Source: Verrucomicrobiaceae bacterium (GTDB taxonomy: Bacteria > Verrucomicrobiota > Verrucomicrobiia > Verrucomicrobiales > Verrucomicrobiaceae). From it: a DNA stretch of 32,550 bases. Positions 16,244 through 25,011 of the stretch are shown piece by piece. The stretch spans positions 1 through 32,550 of the forward strand of contig JAEUHK010000057.1 of NCBI GenBank assembly GCA_016795465.1, read 5' to 3'. The position numbers were made by a program, and so were the translations under genes. The notes under the pieces are model-generated. The model saw only the letters and a program-made list of their open reading frames with translations, made no database searches and was not told the origin of the DNA. The stretch's first letter is position 1. Each line of letters opens with the position of its first letter.

Positions 16244-17197
16244 TCACTTCGAGCGATGGCAAAGCAGGTGGCAGAGATCCTCGATGTGTGGCTGTTTCAC
16301 CCGGGTGCGCCGTGTGAGGAAGAAGACCTTCTCGTCGCCAAATAGATGGGAAACATCCTTCAGTCCGATTTCACCATTGCGTGCGCGGGTCCGCAGCTCG
16401 CCTTCGATGTAGTTCCGGCTGGCTCCGAGGATCGCTGTGCCGAAACCGAGTGTCACATACGGCAGCACCACATGGAAGACATTCGCCTCCAGCGCCACAT
16501 TCATTTGCGCCAGCAGCCCGTGCCGCGAAAAGGCCGCGTCGATCTGTGGTCGGGAGCTGGACCGCTGCGGAGGCAGCAGCAGTGGCTGCGTGACCAGATC
16601 GTGAAGCGTCAGCTTCTTCTTCGTGTTCAACGGATGTCCCGGCGGAAGCAGGGCCACGATCGGAAAAGTCGTCATCGGTACCGCCAGCAGCTTCCCTGAC
16701 TCCTCCCGCAGACGCTCCATGTGCCCCACCAGGGCCACATCAGCCTCGTTGTTGAGCAATTGCTCGATTGCCGTGCCGGAGGTGACGCTCGTGATGATCA
16801 TTCGCAGCCCCGGATGCCTCTCCCGCATGGTGGAAAGCCCCGGCGGCAGCTCGTGGGCCAGGATTTGCGGCGGAGCGGCGATGAGCAGCGTGCGTGAGGC
16901 CTCGTCTTTCCGCCGGGCAAACTCCGGCACCACCTTCTCGAAGTCCTCGATCATCGGTGCCACGATCTCCGCCAGCATCGCGCCCTCGGGTGTCACCCGC
17001 ACCTTGCGGCCGTTCACCTCGATCAGCTTGCTCCCCGTGTCACGCTCCAGCGCCCGGATCTGCCTCCACACGGATGAACGCGCCATCCCCACCGCATCGC
17101 CCGCATTCACAAAGCTCCCGTGCCGGGCGATGTGGACCAAGGCGCGGAACTGCTGGATGCGTGGTTCCTTCAAAGCGAGGCTGGAGCGGGACTTCAT
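16244..17197 (-). CDS. LysR-family transcriptional regulator
   Basis: This 317-residue protein has an N-terminal winged helix-turn-helix at about 13-72 (FRALVHIARHGSFVNAGDAVGMARSS... then IRALERDTGSKLIEV). The linker helix ends in 'VTPEGAMLAEIV'. The rest is a periplasmic-binding-protein-like effector domain at about 100-310, with strands such as RTLLIAAPPQIL and ADVALVGHM. The first half of the HTH is recognisable, but the usual 'SQPALSxQI' is 'ARSSVWRQI'. I prefer the ATG at 17197, which places the HTH about 12 residues from the start as in the family. A GTG at 17287 overlapping the preceding stop (GTGA) would add a 30-residue leader unlike LysR proteins. The target genes are unknown; flanking genes are candidates. 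Confidence 0.85.
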   Translation of the reverse strand: MKSRSSLALKEPRIQQFRALVHIARHGSFVNAGDAVGMARSSVWRQIRALERDTGSKLIEVNGRKVRVTPEGAMLAEIVAPMIEDFEKVVPEFARRKDEASRTLLIAAPPQILAHELPPGLSTMRERHPGLRMIITSVTSGTAIEQLLNNEADVALVGHMERLREESGKLLAVPMTTFPIVALLPPGHPLNTKKKLTLHDLVTQPLLLPPQRSSSRPQIDAAFSRHGLLAQMNVALEANVFHVVLPYVTLGFGTAILGASRNYIEGELRTRARNGEIGLKDVSHLFGDEKVFFLTRRTRVKQPHIEDLCHLLCHRSK

Positions 17198-17283
17198 GGT
17201 GGTGGGGCGATGTTGCTCATCGCGTTGCAATCCTGCAACCAAAAGCCCCACTTCGTCCATCGGCTGCAACCGGGTGCGACAAA

Positions 17284-20200
17284 TCACCGCGCCACCTTCA
17301 AATACGCGATCAAATCCGCCAGCGACTGCGGTGTCATCGCGGCTTCGAGGCCTTCGGGCATCAGGGAGATGCCGGTGCTCTTCAAGGAGGCCACATCGCT
17401 GCGCAGGACGGATTTGGTGATGTTTCCGGCCATCTTCAGCGTTAGGCTCGCGCTCGTTTCGGTGGCGATGACGCCGTAGAGCTGCTCGCCGCTCTTCAGG
17501 GTGCAGTGGTAGGCCATGAAGCCGGGCTCAATGATCGCGCTGGGGTCGAGAATGGAGTTGAGGAGCTTTTCGGCGTCGTGCTGCGCCACGCTGCGCAGGT
17601 CCGGGCCGAGTTCGAGACCCACGCCGTCGAGTTTGTGGCAACTGATGCACACGCTCGCGAATACGGTCTTCCCGCGTGCGGCATCGCCCTGGAGCTTCAA
17701 TGCCGGTTTGAACTTCTCGACCACCGCCGCCCGCGTGGCGCTCGTGGAGTCCGCGAAGACCTTTTCCGCGAGGCTGGCGATGTTTTTCTTCGGATGCTTC
17801 ATCAACCGTGCCCGCGTCGCGGCGTCGGCAGATTTGGCTTCGGGCCGTTTCAGCAGCGCGAGTGTCCAGGCGTCGTTCGAGAGCAGCGTTTCGAGGATCT
17901 GCACGCGCAGCGCCGGTGTGCGCTGGTCCCAGCCTTCGAGCAAAAACTGCTCTCCACCCTGCGGTTGCAGCTTCGAGACGAGTCGCAGCACCTCCGCGTT
18001 GCCCGTTTTTGCCCAAAGCTCCGGCAGCAGCGCCTTCACGCGTTCCCGATGCTCGCGATCCGAGGCCAGCAAGGCCAGCGATTCCATCGTCGGAGCCGTT
18101 TGGATCGATTCCGCAGCCTGTTGCAGCCTCGCCGCCATTTTTTCGACCGCTTCCCGCGCCTTGGCATCCGTGACCTGTTTCGCGAAAGCGGCCAGCGAGA
18201 GGTTTTTCTCGTCCAAGACGGCCAGAAGCTCCTCCAGACCCTTTTGCGCATCCATCCGCGTCACGAGCGCTGCGATGGCTTTTTCGTTCTTCGTCGCCAA
18301 AGCACAGCGCAGGAGCATCGCGAACGATTGGGTGTCCGCACGAGCACAAACCCGCTCCAGATGCGGCAGCACCGAACTCAACGCCGCGCCTTGCAGCGGC
18401 GAACCCGGCTCCGCGCTGTTCAGCACCTCCGCGAGCAAATCTCCCGCCCAGTCGAACTTCAGTTCGCCGAGCGTGCAGGCCAATTGGAGGCGCACTTTGG
18501 CGTCCTTGTCGTTCACGAGCTTCGCCAGCGCTTTTTGGAGTGCGGACGCCTCGTCCGCTTTCCATTCGAGCTTCTCAGCCATTTGAAGGGCTTGTTCGTG
18601 GACATGCGAATCTTGTCTCAAAAGAAGGTCGAGCACCATATTGTGTCGCTCACTTCCTTTCCCATAAAGAAGGTATGCCCATGCCGTCTGTGCCGAGATG
18701 ATACCTTTGGGCCTTTTCAAAGCGCCAAGTGCGTGTGGATAGCCTGACCAGTGGGCCGTCATCTGCCACTTGTCTCTGAGCCAACCATTGCTGCTCTCCC
18801 ACCATGTCGCTGGATTGTTGGCTAAATCCAAAGTGACCGTCTTTGAGACTGGGTCTGTCTGAGCGGCACTAGCTATTGGAATGGCAGGCCCAGATCGAGC
18901 TGAAGCTCGAACTACTTTCCAAATCCTCCCCTTGTCATCCCCTTCGCGGTAATGCGGCAGGAGCTCCTCTTTGCCATTCTGCGGCAGCCACTGCGGATGC
19001 TCGATCATGTAGCGATACATGTCGGCGACCCACAGCGCACCATCTGGGCCGGTGCGGACCATGACGGGGCGGCACCAGCGGTCTTCGCTGGCGAGGAAGT
19101 CCATCTTGGACTCGGCGGGATCACGCACGGCTTTGAAGGTGACGCCGTCGTCTTCGAGAATGTGATGCTGCACGACGTTGTGGAAGGGCTCGCAGGTGAA
19201 GGCGTGCGTTTTGCCGTCGTTGAAGAGCTTCACATCGCGATACACTTCGATGCCGCAGGCGCTGGTGAAGCGTCCGGCCTGGTCGAAGCTGTGAAAGCGC
19301 TTTTCCATGCTGCTGGCGGGATACACGGGCGGATTTCGCGGGAAGAGCTGATGAATCGGGTCGGGCGGGATGACGTGCGGATTGCGGCGCAGGTAGTGAT
19401 CCTGCAACACGTAGTGCCAGAGCGGGAAACTGTTCTGCACGCCGAACCAGTGGCCCCAGTCATCGCGGGCGCGGCCGAACTGCGAGGGGCCGGTCTGCGG
19501 ATCAAACTCGCCGGTGTCCGGCTTGAAGCGGAAATCGCGGCTGCCGAGGTCGATTTTCTCGCCGGTGAGCTTGCACTCGATTTGCGTGCCTTTGTTGTAG
19601 CCGCCGTGATGCGCGCCTGCGGCGCAATACACCCAGCCGTCCATGCCCCAGCGCAGGCCGTTCACGCGGAGCTGCTGATTGCCGGTGCTGAAGCCCGTGT
19701 AGAGCACTTTCTTCGTGCCATCGGGCGAAATGAAAAAGATGTCTGGCGCGGCGGTGACGATGACGCCTTCACGCCACGTCAAAATGCCGGTGGGATAGCT
19801 CAAATCGCTGACGATGACGTGACGCTTGTCGTAGCGGCCGTCGTGGTCCGTGTCCTCCAGCCGCACGACGCGTCCGCCGGCCTTGCCATTGCCATCCATG
19901 CCGAGCGGGTAGTCCGCCATCTCGATGACCCACAGGCGGCCCTGCTCATCCCAATCAAACGCGACCGGATCGAGCACCACCGGCTCCGCCGCGACGAGTT
20001 CGATGCGGTAACCGTCGCGCACATGCCACTTCTTCGCGGATTCTTCGGGAGAGAGGGGTTGGGTATCTGTAGGCCGGGTCTGTGACCCGGCATTTTGCGC
20101 TCGAACAGCCTGAGCCGGGTCAGAGACCCGGCCTACAGCGGGCAAACCCGCGACCTCGACCTTTTCAAATGCACCCTCTAACGGCGCGAAGTCATCGCAG

Positions 20201-22806
20201 CGTTTACCGAAGAACAATTCCTTCGCGCCGGGCGCGGTGACGGGCAGTTCGGCGTCGATTTCCACCCTGCCATTGAGCGTCACCTTCACGCGCGAGCCGA
20301 GACGCTCGAGCTTCACGTCATTCCAAGTGCCCGGCTCGATGACCGTCGTGCCGCGCACGATTTGCGAGGCGGCATTGCCATTGAAGACGAACAACCGGCC
20401 CGGCGACGAGTCCTTGTAGTTCCCGCCGATGCCGAGGTGATCGCCCGGCGCTTGATGATCGCCCTTCGGCCCGCGCGAGATGAGGTAGGCGGTCACGGCG
20501 CTGATGTTGTTCGCCTTCGTGTTCTTGAAGCGCATCGACGCGGACCAGTTTTCATGCGCCTTCAGCAAGGCCGAGCTCTGCACCTGTGCCCGCTTCTTCC
20601 GCTCCACCCGCGAAACAGCCCGCTTCGCATTCTCCTCGCCCACTTTCGAGATGTTCCAAAGCTTCGCGATGAGCGACGGCTCGATGACGCGATCCCAGAT
20701 CGTGATCTCATCCAGCCGGCCTTCGAGTCCCTGGCCGAAAAGCACCTCGTTGGCCGCTTTCCCGGCCTTGCCGGTCAAAACGGGCTTCTCGGAGCCATCG
20801 AGATGCACGCGCACGTTTTCGCCATCGCGGATGAGCACGGCGAAATGCCAGTCGTCGGCAAACAAAGTGGTTTCGGCTTTAGCCGAATCCGATCCTTCGG
20901 CTGAAGCCGAAGCCACTTTATCTCCCCATTCGAGCCTCACCGTGTGATCCGGGAACTGATGCGCCTTCAAGCTGACGCCCAGCGCGTTGATCAATTCGCC
21001 TGTGCGATCACTCGCGCCGCTTTCGTGACCGAGCCAGAACCAGAGGGCGATGGAGGCAGACTTTGGCGGCGACAACACCGGCGTCGAACCAGGTTTCATG
21101 CTGGAAAGGAAATGTCTCCAGTCATTGTGAAAGTGAGCACCAGCAAGGTGAATGGACCGATTGATTTGATCCGGTCCCGAGAACGCAGAGGAAGTTAAAG
21201 CTGATTCAGAACCATATCCGAGACCACTTCCTACGCCTGGAAGATAACAGGCGTAGCCTGCATCTGGAATCTGCCAGAACTTCTTTGGGTGCGTTTCATC
21301 GCGGGCACACTGTCCAAAGGCGAGGCTGGGGTTCTCGCATCGTTGGTAGGCAATGGGACCACTCCCAAGCACAAGCTTGGCATATTCGCCATTCTGATGC
21401 TGCGGGTAGGCTTTCTGTTTACCAGCCAGGCCAAACAAGTCGTCCACCAATGATTTGAGCATGTCACCCTCCGCCCAAATCTCCAAACCCGCCGTCCTCG
21501 CAGGCCAGGTCGTGTAGCCACCCAACTCATGCTGTTCCGTTGGCGGAATGTAGCCCTCTGCCCCATTCGCCAGCTCAATGTTGAAGTGCATTTTGAAGGG
21601 CGACTTCGCCCGTAACTTCAACCCCGTGATCGCATACACTTCATTCGGCAGCGTGGCGATGCTCAGATCACCAATCCGTATCGCTTGGAGCTTCACGCTG
21701 GTCTTTTGACGTTCGTGGAGGATGAGGGCCTCTCTCGCATAGACTTCCTCTTTGCTCTTTGGCACATCGTTTTCGATCTTCGCGGCGATGGGACGGGCCC
21801 AGGCGAGGCGTTTTTCGTCGGGGACGCGGTAGTTGAGCTCGAGCGTTTTCTCGACCATGCCGAGCGGAGCGTGATCGACATACTTCACGGTTTGCAGGGC
21901 TTTGATGGCGCTGTCGGCGACCTCGGAGGCGTAGGTGTCGATGGTGATCGTCTTTTTCTCCGCGCCGTAGTCCATCCACATCTGGTCGCCGCTGGTGCCC
22001 TGGCTCATGGCGCAGACGAAGGGGCCATTGCCATCGCCCTGCTGGCCCAGTTTGGCGGCGAGGTGTTTGCAGAAGAGGCCGAAGTAGTCGGCGGAGACCG
22101 GCGCGGTGCCAAAGTAGTGCTGCGAGTAGTTCGCGAGCACGCCGAGCGGTTTGCCATCGAGCGTTTGCAGCGCGATGACGCTGAGCTGCGGGTCCACCGG
22201 GCCGCTGGGGCCGACGACGTCTTTGCTGAGGTAGCCGGGGTGCATGTTCGCGCGGCCCGTGGGCTGGCCGAAGGGATCGACCACCTCCTTGCCCGGCAGG
22301 CGAATCCAGCGGCGGTTGTGCGTGTGCTCCCAGTCATCGAACGATCCCCAGCCGATGCGGGCCGGTTGCAGCGCCGCATTCGCCGCCACGATGGCCTCAG
22401 CGATCTTGGGCGTGAGAAATCTCGCATACACGGTGTCCTTCCGCGTGCCGAGGCAGCCCATCGCCGCCGGTGCGGAGTGCGTGTGCGTGGCGCTGACCAT
22501 CATGCGGTCCACCGGGATGCCGCACTGCTTCGCCGCGATGCCTTTGGCCTCATCAATGAGCGACTGCTCCATCATGCACGTGTCCACGATGGCGAAGGCG
22601 ATCTTCATCTTCCCGTCATCGAGCACAAAACTGCGCACGAAGAGCTTGTCCGCGAGCTTTTCGCCCCGTCCCTCCAGAAACCCGCCCGCGATGATGCGCG
22701 GGAACTCCGTGGGCGAAATGTCCACCGTGGCCACTCCGGCACGAAAGGTGGCCGCGGAGGCAGTAAGGCCGCTGAAGAGGAAAAGAGCGAGCAGGGCGTG
22801 TTTCAT
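17284..22806 (-). CDS. Ceramidase-like / LamG / PVC heme-binding dehydrogenase / cytochrome c fusion protein
   Basis: This 1840-residue exported protein has a signal peptide, MKHALLALFLFSGLTASAA, from ATG 22806. Residues about 20-430 match the neutral/alkaline ceramidase N-terminal domain, with SATH108TH110SAP, NYSQH230 and SQGTSGDQ near 268. Residues 550-735 form a LamG/concanavalin-like domain, and 752-885 a second glucanase-like beta domain. Residues 922-1295 are the beta-propeller of PVC-type membrane-bound dehydrogenases (WVIEMADYPLGMDGNGK, GNQQLRVNGLRWGMDGW, GALWVADMYRY). Residues 1300-1690 look like HEAT repeats. A C-terminal cytochrome c domain has C1720ISC1723H1724, then LGPDLRSV and a Met-rich end. 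It probably oxidises or cleaves extracytoplasmic carbohydrate or lipid with electron transfer to heme c. Two palindromic elements lie within it. Confidence 0.82.
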   Translation of the reverse strand: MKHALLALFLFSGLTASAATFRAGVATVDISPTEFPRIIAGGFLEGRGEKLADKLFVRSFVLDDGKMKIAFAIVDTCMMEQSLIDEAKGIAAKQCGIPVDRMMVSATHTHSAPAAMGCLGTRKDTVYARFLTPKIAEAIVAANAALQPARIGWGSFDDWEHTHNRRWIRLPGKEVVDPFGQPTGRANMHPGYLSKDVVGPSGPVDPQLSVIALQTLDGKPLGVLANYSQHYFGTAPVSADYFGLFCKHLAAKLGQQGDGNGPFVCAMSQGTSGDQMWMDYGAEKKTITIDTYASEVADSAIKALQTVKYVDHAPLGMVEKTLELNYRVPDEKRLAWARPIAAKIENDVPKSKEEVYAREALILHERQKTSVKLQAIRIGDLSIATLPNEVYAITGLKLRAKSPFKMHFNIELANGAEGYIPPTEQHELGGYTTWPARTAGLEIWAEGDMLKSLVDDLFGLAGKQKAYPQHQNGEYAKLVLGSGPIAYQRCENPSLAFGQCARDETHPKKFWQIPDAGYACYLPGVGSGLGYGSESALTSSAFSGPDQINRSIHLAGAHFHNDWRHFLSSMKPGSTPVLSPPKSASIALWFWLGHESGASDRTGELINALGVSLKAHQFPDHTVRLEWGDKVASASAEGSDSAKAETTLFADDWHFAVLIRDGENVRVHLDGSEKPVLTGKAGKAANEVLFGQGLEGRLDEITIWDRVIEPSLIAKLWNISKVGEENAKRAVSRVERKKRAQVQSSALLKAHENWSASMRFKNTKANNISAVTAYLISRGPKGDHQAPGDHLGIGGNYKDSSPGRLFVFNGNAASQIVRGTTVIEPGTWNDVKLERLGSRVKVTLNGRVEIDAELPVTAPGAKELFFGKRCDDFAPLEGAFEKVEVAGLPAVGRVSDPAQAVRAQNAGSQTRPTDTQPLSPEESAKKWHVRDGYRIELVAAEPVVLDPVAFDWDEQGRLWVIEMADYPLGMDGNGKAGGRVVRLEDTDHDGRYDKRHVIVSDLSYPTGILTWREGVIVTAAPDIFFISPDGTKKVLYTGFSTGNQQLRVNGLRWGMDGWVYCAAGAHHGGYNKGTQIECKLTGEKIDLGSRDFRFKPDTGEFDPQTGPSQFGRARDDWGHWFGVQNSFPLWHYVLQDHYLRRNPHVIPPDPIHQLFPRNPPVYPASSMEKRFHSFDQAGRFTSACGIEVYRDVKLFNDGKTHAFTCEPFHNVVQHHILEDDGVTFKAVRDPAESKMDFLASEDRWCRPVMVRTGPDGALWVADMYRYMIEHPQWLPQNGKEELLPHYREGDDKGRIWKVVRASARSGPAIPIASAAQTDPVSKTVTLDLANNPATWWESSNGWLRDKWQMTAHWSGYPHALGALKRPKGIISAQTAWAYLLYGKGSERHNMVLDLLLRQDSHVHEQALQMAEKLEWKADEASALQKALAKLVNDKDAKVRLQLACTLGELKFDWAGDLLAEVLNSAEPGSPLQGAALSSVLPHLERVCARADTQSFAMLLRCALATKNEKAIAALVTRMDAQKGLEELLAVLDEKNLSLAAFAKQVTDAKAREAVEKMAARLQQAAESIQTAPTMESLALLASDREHRERVKALLPELWAKTGNAEVLRLVSKLQPQGGEQFLLEGWDQRTPALRVQILETLLSNDAWTLALLKRPEAKSADAATRARLMKHPKKNIASLAEKVFADSTSATRAAVVEKFKPALKLQGDAARGKTVFASVCISCHKLDGVGLELGPDLRSVAQHDAEKLLNSILDPSAIIEPGFMAYHCTLKSGEQLYGVIATETSASLTLKMAGNITKSVLRSDVASLKSTGISLMPEGLEAAMTPQSLADLIAYLKVAR
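20067..20138. repeat. Two-hairpin palindromic element in the ceramidase/cytochrome fusion gene
   Basis: Arms 20067-20091 and 20114-20138 are 25 nt each and match as inverted copies with one mismatch. Each arm is also its own hairpin: GCCGGGTC, a 3-nt loop, then GACCCGGC. The spacer is 22 nt. The element is read in frame (about residues 890-913) as VGRVSDPAQ...AGSQTRPT, in the linker between the second beta domain and the heme-dehydrogenase propeller. This is a dispersed-repeat (REP/BIME-like) architecture inside a coding region. Confidence 0.85.
20864..20919. repeat. Second two-hairpin palindromic element in the same gene
   Basis: Arms 20864-20887 and 20896-20919 are 24 nt each and match as inverted copies with two mismatches. 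Each arm also folds on its own (TTCGGCT, 2-nt loop, AGCCGAA). The spacer is 8 nt. It is read in frame at about residues 629-648 as KVASASAEGSDSAKAETTLF, inside the LamG-like domain, probably a surface loop between strands. The sequence is unrelated to the element at 20067 but the design is the same. Confidence 0.85.
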
Positions 22807-22854
22807 GAGCGCGGACAAAAACGCCCCGCGCCGCCGCATCCTTCCGCCTCGCGA

Positions 22855-23298
22855 TCAAAGCGGCACTTCAAAATACTCCAGCGCCCATTCACGCATGTAA
22901 CGCACGCGGCTGGGCTTGAAGCGATAGATGATCAGTTCGGGATTTTCGAGGCTGCCCAGGTAGGCGCGGAGCAGGGGACTGGACTGCCAGATTTCCTCCA
23001 GCAGTGGCCGTTCGGTTACGATTTCGGCGGTGGCAGTGATGCGCACCTGATTGTGATCAGCATCGGTGTAGCAAAGCTCCGCCTTCGGATTGGCCTCAAG
23101 CTCCTTCGTCTTCCCGTAGCGGCGCAGATTGGCCACATAAACGACAAAGCCATCCGTGCGCACGGGCGAGACAGGCCTCGCGCGAGCCTGATCGCCATCG
23201 CAGGTGGCGAGGATGGGGAACTTCGCCCGCTGCATGGTCTCGCGGGCAAGGGTTGGCACTTCAGTGGGGTCGATGGGCTTGGGTTTCGGCTGGGACAT
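22855..23298 (-). CDS. PPOX-fold (pyridoxamine 5'-phosphate oxidase-like) flavin-binding protein
   Basis: This is a 147-residue cytoplasmic protein of the FMN-binding split-barrel type. Features are 'FPILATCDGDQARARPVSPV' at about 27-46, the opening strands that hold flavin phosphate, and then 'VYVANLRRYGKTKELEANPKAEL', the typical helix-strand seen in PPOX and general-stress-protein-26 proteins. A C-terminal 'PELIIYRFKPSRVRYM' follows. It may reduce or oxidise a small cofactor or bind FMN/F420/heme; the exact role is unknown. It lies between uvrC and the giant fusion on the same strand, with gaps of 37 and 48 nt. No Shine-Dalgarno is visible before the ATG. Confidence 0.82.
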   Translation of the reverse strand: MSQPKPKPIDPTEVPTLARETMQRAKFPILATCDGDQARARPVSPVRTDGFVVYVANLRRYGKTKELEANPKAELCYTDADHNQVRITATAEIVTERPLLEEIWQSSPLLRAYLGSLENPELIIYRFKPSRVRYMREWALEYFEVPL

Positions 23299-23335
23299 GA
23301 TTGAAAAAACGTGTGTTCGATGAGCATCTCTCGCT

Positions 23336-24979
23336 TCACGAACGCGAGATCAAGAAGGCGTGAATTTCCTGTGCCAAGGCCGCGCTGATGCCAGGCACCT
23401 CGGTGATCTGTTCAGGCGTGGCTTTCCGCAGGCGGGCGACGGAGCCGAAGTGCTTCAACAACGTCGTTTTCCGTGCTTTTGAAATGCCGGGACATTCATC
23501 CAGGATGCTCTCGGCCACGCGGCGGTTCAGCAGCAGTTGATGATAGCCGTTGGCCCAGCGATGCGCCTCATCGCGAATGCGCTGCAGCAGCTTCAAAGCG
23601 CCGCGATCATGCGGAATGATCACCGGATCGCTTTCGCCGGGTCGATAGACCTCCTCGTTTTCCTTCGCGAGACCGATGATCGGCAAATCATGCAGCCCGA
23701 GCTGCTGCAATTCCTTCACCGCCATGCCGAGTTGGCCTTTGCCACCATCCACGATCACCAAATCGGGCAGTGAGACGAATTTTTGATTTTTGATTCCTGA
23801 CTCCTGATTCGTTGCGAGACGGAGCATCGCCTCACGCGGAGCCTCCTGATTGAATTCCGCATCAGGATCAGCCTTCGCGCCTTCGAGCAGAATCCGTGAG
23901 AAGCGGCGACGAATGACCTCCGCCATGCTGATGAAGTCATTCTGACCGCTGACGGCACGAATGCGGTAGCGGCGGTAGTTGGCGTTGTCCGGCACGCCGT
24001 CCTTGAAACGCACCATGCTGGCCACGCAGTGCGCGGTGCCGATGTTCGCGATGTCAAAGCACTCCATGACGAGGGGAGGACGCTCCAGTCGGAGAATGTC
24101 CTGAAGCTCACGCACATCCGCCATCGGCTCGATGGTGGATACCACGCGGGCACGGGCACCTCGCTCGAAGCGACGCGTGGGCGCGGTGGTCTGGCGCATG
24201 TCGTTGAGCATGTCGCGGAGTTCCGCGGCCTTTTCAAAGTCGAGCCTCGCGGCGGCTTTTTGCATCTCCTCTTCCAAAGCAGCGAGCAGGTCCTTCGATT
24301 TGCCTTGCAGGAACTCGCACGCGTCCCGCACCCGCTGGCGATACTCCTCCACGCTGACGCGGCCGATACACGGAGCACAGCAGTTTTTGATGATGTCGTT
24401 GCTGCAATGCTTGTAGTCCGCCTCATCGGGCCGCAGCGGGCGGCAGACCCGCAGGCCGAATTTTTTGCTCAGCCAGTTCATGGTCGTGCGCAGGGCTCCC
24501 GAGTGGGCAAAGGGGCCGTAGTAGCTGGCCCCATCGTCCTTTTTCAACCGCGTGAGACCGATGCGCGGAAACTCATCGCCAAAGTGAACCCGCACGAGCA
24601 GGAAGCGTTTGTCATCGCGGAAGCTGATGTTGTAACGCGGGCGGAATTCCTTGATGAGCTTGCCTTCGAGGAGCAGCGCCTCGGTGTCGCTGCGCAGCAC
24701 ATGCAGGTCAAAGCTCCAGATGCTGGCGATGAGTGCCCGCGTCTTGAGATCGGCTTTGCGGGCGGCGGAGGGCAGGAAGTAGTTCGAGAGGCGCTTTCTC
24801 AAGTCGCGGGCCTTGCCGACGTAGATCACGCGGTCCAGACGGTCACGCATGACATACACTCCAGGGGCGTGCGGCACGTCGTGCAGTCGGGCGGCGAGGT
24901 CGGGCTTGGTGCGATCGGTCTTCAATGTGCGGCAGATGTTGAAGAAGGAGCGCCGCTTGTCGAAGCGGAAGATGCGCAT
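23336..24979 (-). CDS. uvrC: UvrABC system protein C (excinuclease subunit C)
   Basis: This 547-residue protein makes both incisions around damage recognised by UvrAB. The N-terminal GIY-YIG nuclease is at about 38-115 (APGVY42VMRDRLDRVIY53VGKARDLRKR), with catalytic-type Y42, K56 and R58. A UVR motif at about 228-257 (LLAALEEEMQKAAARLDFEK...) contacts UvrB. The RNase H-like nuclease domain has 'ECFDIANIGTAHCVASMVRF' and 'LPDLVIVDGGKGQL'. Tandem helix-hairpin-helix motifs end the protein (GISKARKTTLLKHFGSV, ITEVPGISAALA). It is slightly shorter than E. coli UvrC (610). The ATG at 24979 is preferred over a GTG at 24985. A small AT-rich insertion lies at about 388-399. It is divergent from the acyl-CoA synthetase, with 32 nt between starts. 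Confidence 0.96.
   Translation of the reverse strand: MRIFRFDKRRSFFNICRTLKTDRTKPDLAARLHDVPHAPGVYVMRDRLDRVIYVGKARDLRKRLSNYFLPSAARKADLKTRALIASIWSFDLHVLRSDTEALLLEGKLIKEFRPRYNISFRDDKRFLLVRVHFGDEFPRIGLTRLKKDDGASYYGPFAHSGALRTTMNWLSKKFGLRVCRPLRPDEADYKHCSNDIIKNCCAPCIGRVSVEEYRQRVRDACEFLQGKSKDLLAALEEEMQKAAARLDFEKAAELRDMLNDMRQTTAPTRRFERGARARVVSTIEPMADVRELQDILRLERPPLVMECFDIANIGTAHCVASMVRFKDGVPDNANYRRYRIRAVSGQNDFISMAEVIRRRFSRILLEGAKADPDAEFNQEAPREAMLRLATNQESGIKNQKFVSLPDLVIVDGGKGQLGMAVKELQQLGLHDLPIIGLAKENEEVYRPGESDPVIIPHDRGALKLLQRIRDEAHRWANGYHQLLLNRRVAESILDECPGISKARKTTLLKHFGSVARLRKATPEQITEVPGISAALAQEIHAFLISRS
23776..23813. repeat. AT-rich in-frame insert in uvrC
   Basis: A 38-nt stretch is bounded by a 6-nt inverted repeat (ACGAAT at 23776 and ATTCGT at 23808). 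Internally it carries repeats of TTTTGATT and CCTGA(C/T). It is read as NQESGIKNQK just before the conserved LPDLVIVDGGKGQL of UvrC. The composition (about two-thirds A+T) contrasts sharply with the surrounding GC-rich gene. UvrC proteins generally have no such Asn/Gln/Lys stretch there. Confidence 0.55.
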
Positions 24980-25011
24980 GACCACTCTGAATCGCCGCGT
25001 AGCATGCCGTG

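Noticed and set aside
17198..17287. GTG start at 17287 for the LysR regulator (GTGA overlap with the preceding stop)
   Set aside because: It would add 30 residues unlike any LysR N-terminus; the HTH position fits ATG 17197 much better. Coupling by overlap remains a small possibility.
17506..20085. Plus-strand open frames of 413, 356 and 377 codons opposite the large fusion gene
   Set aside because: Arg/His-rich translations without domains, lying wholly inside a gene with clear HEAT, propeller and cytochrome c segments on the other strand.
21685..23304. Long plus-strand open frame (539 codons) across the start of the ceramidase-like gene and the PPOX gene
   Set aside because: It is antisense to two well-supported genes, has no recognisable domain, and reads as the high-GC mirror of their codon pattern.
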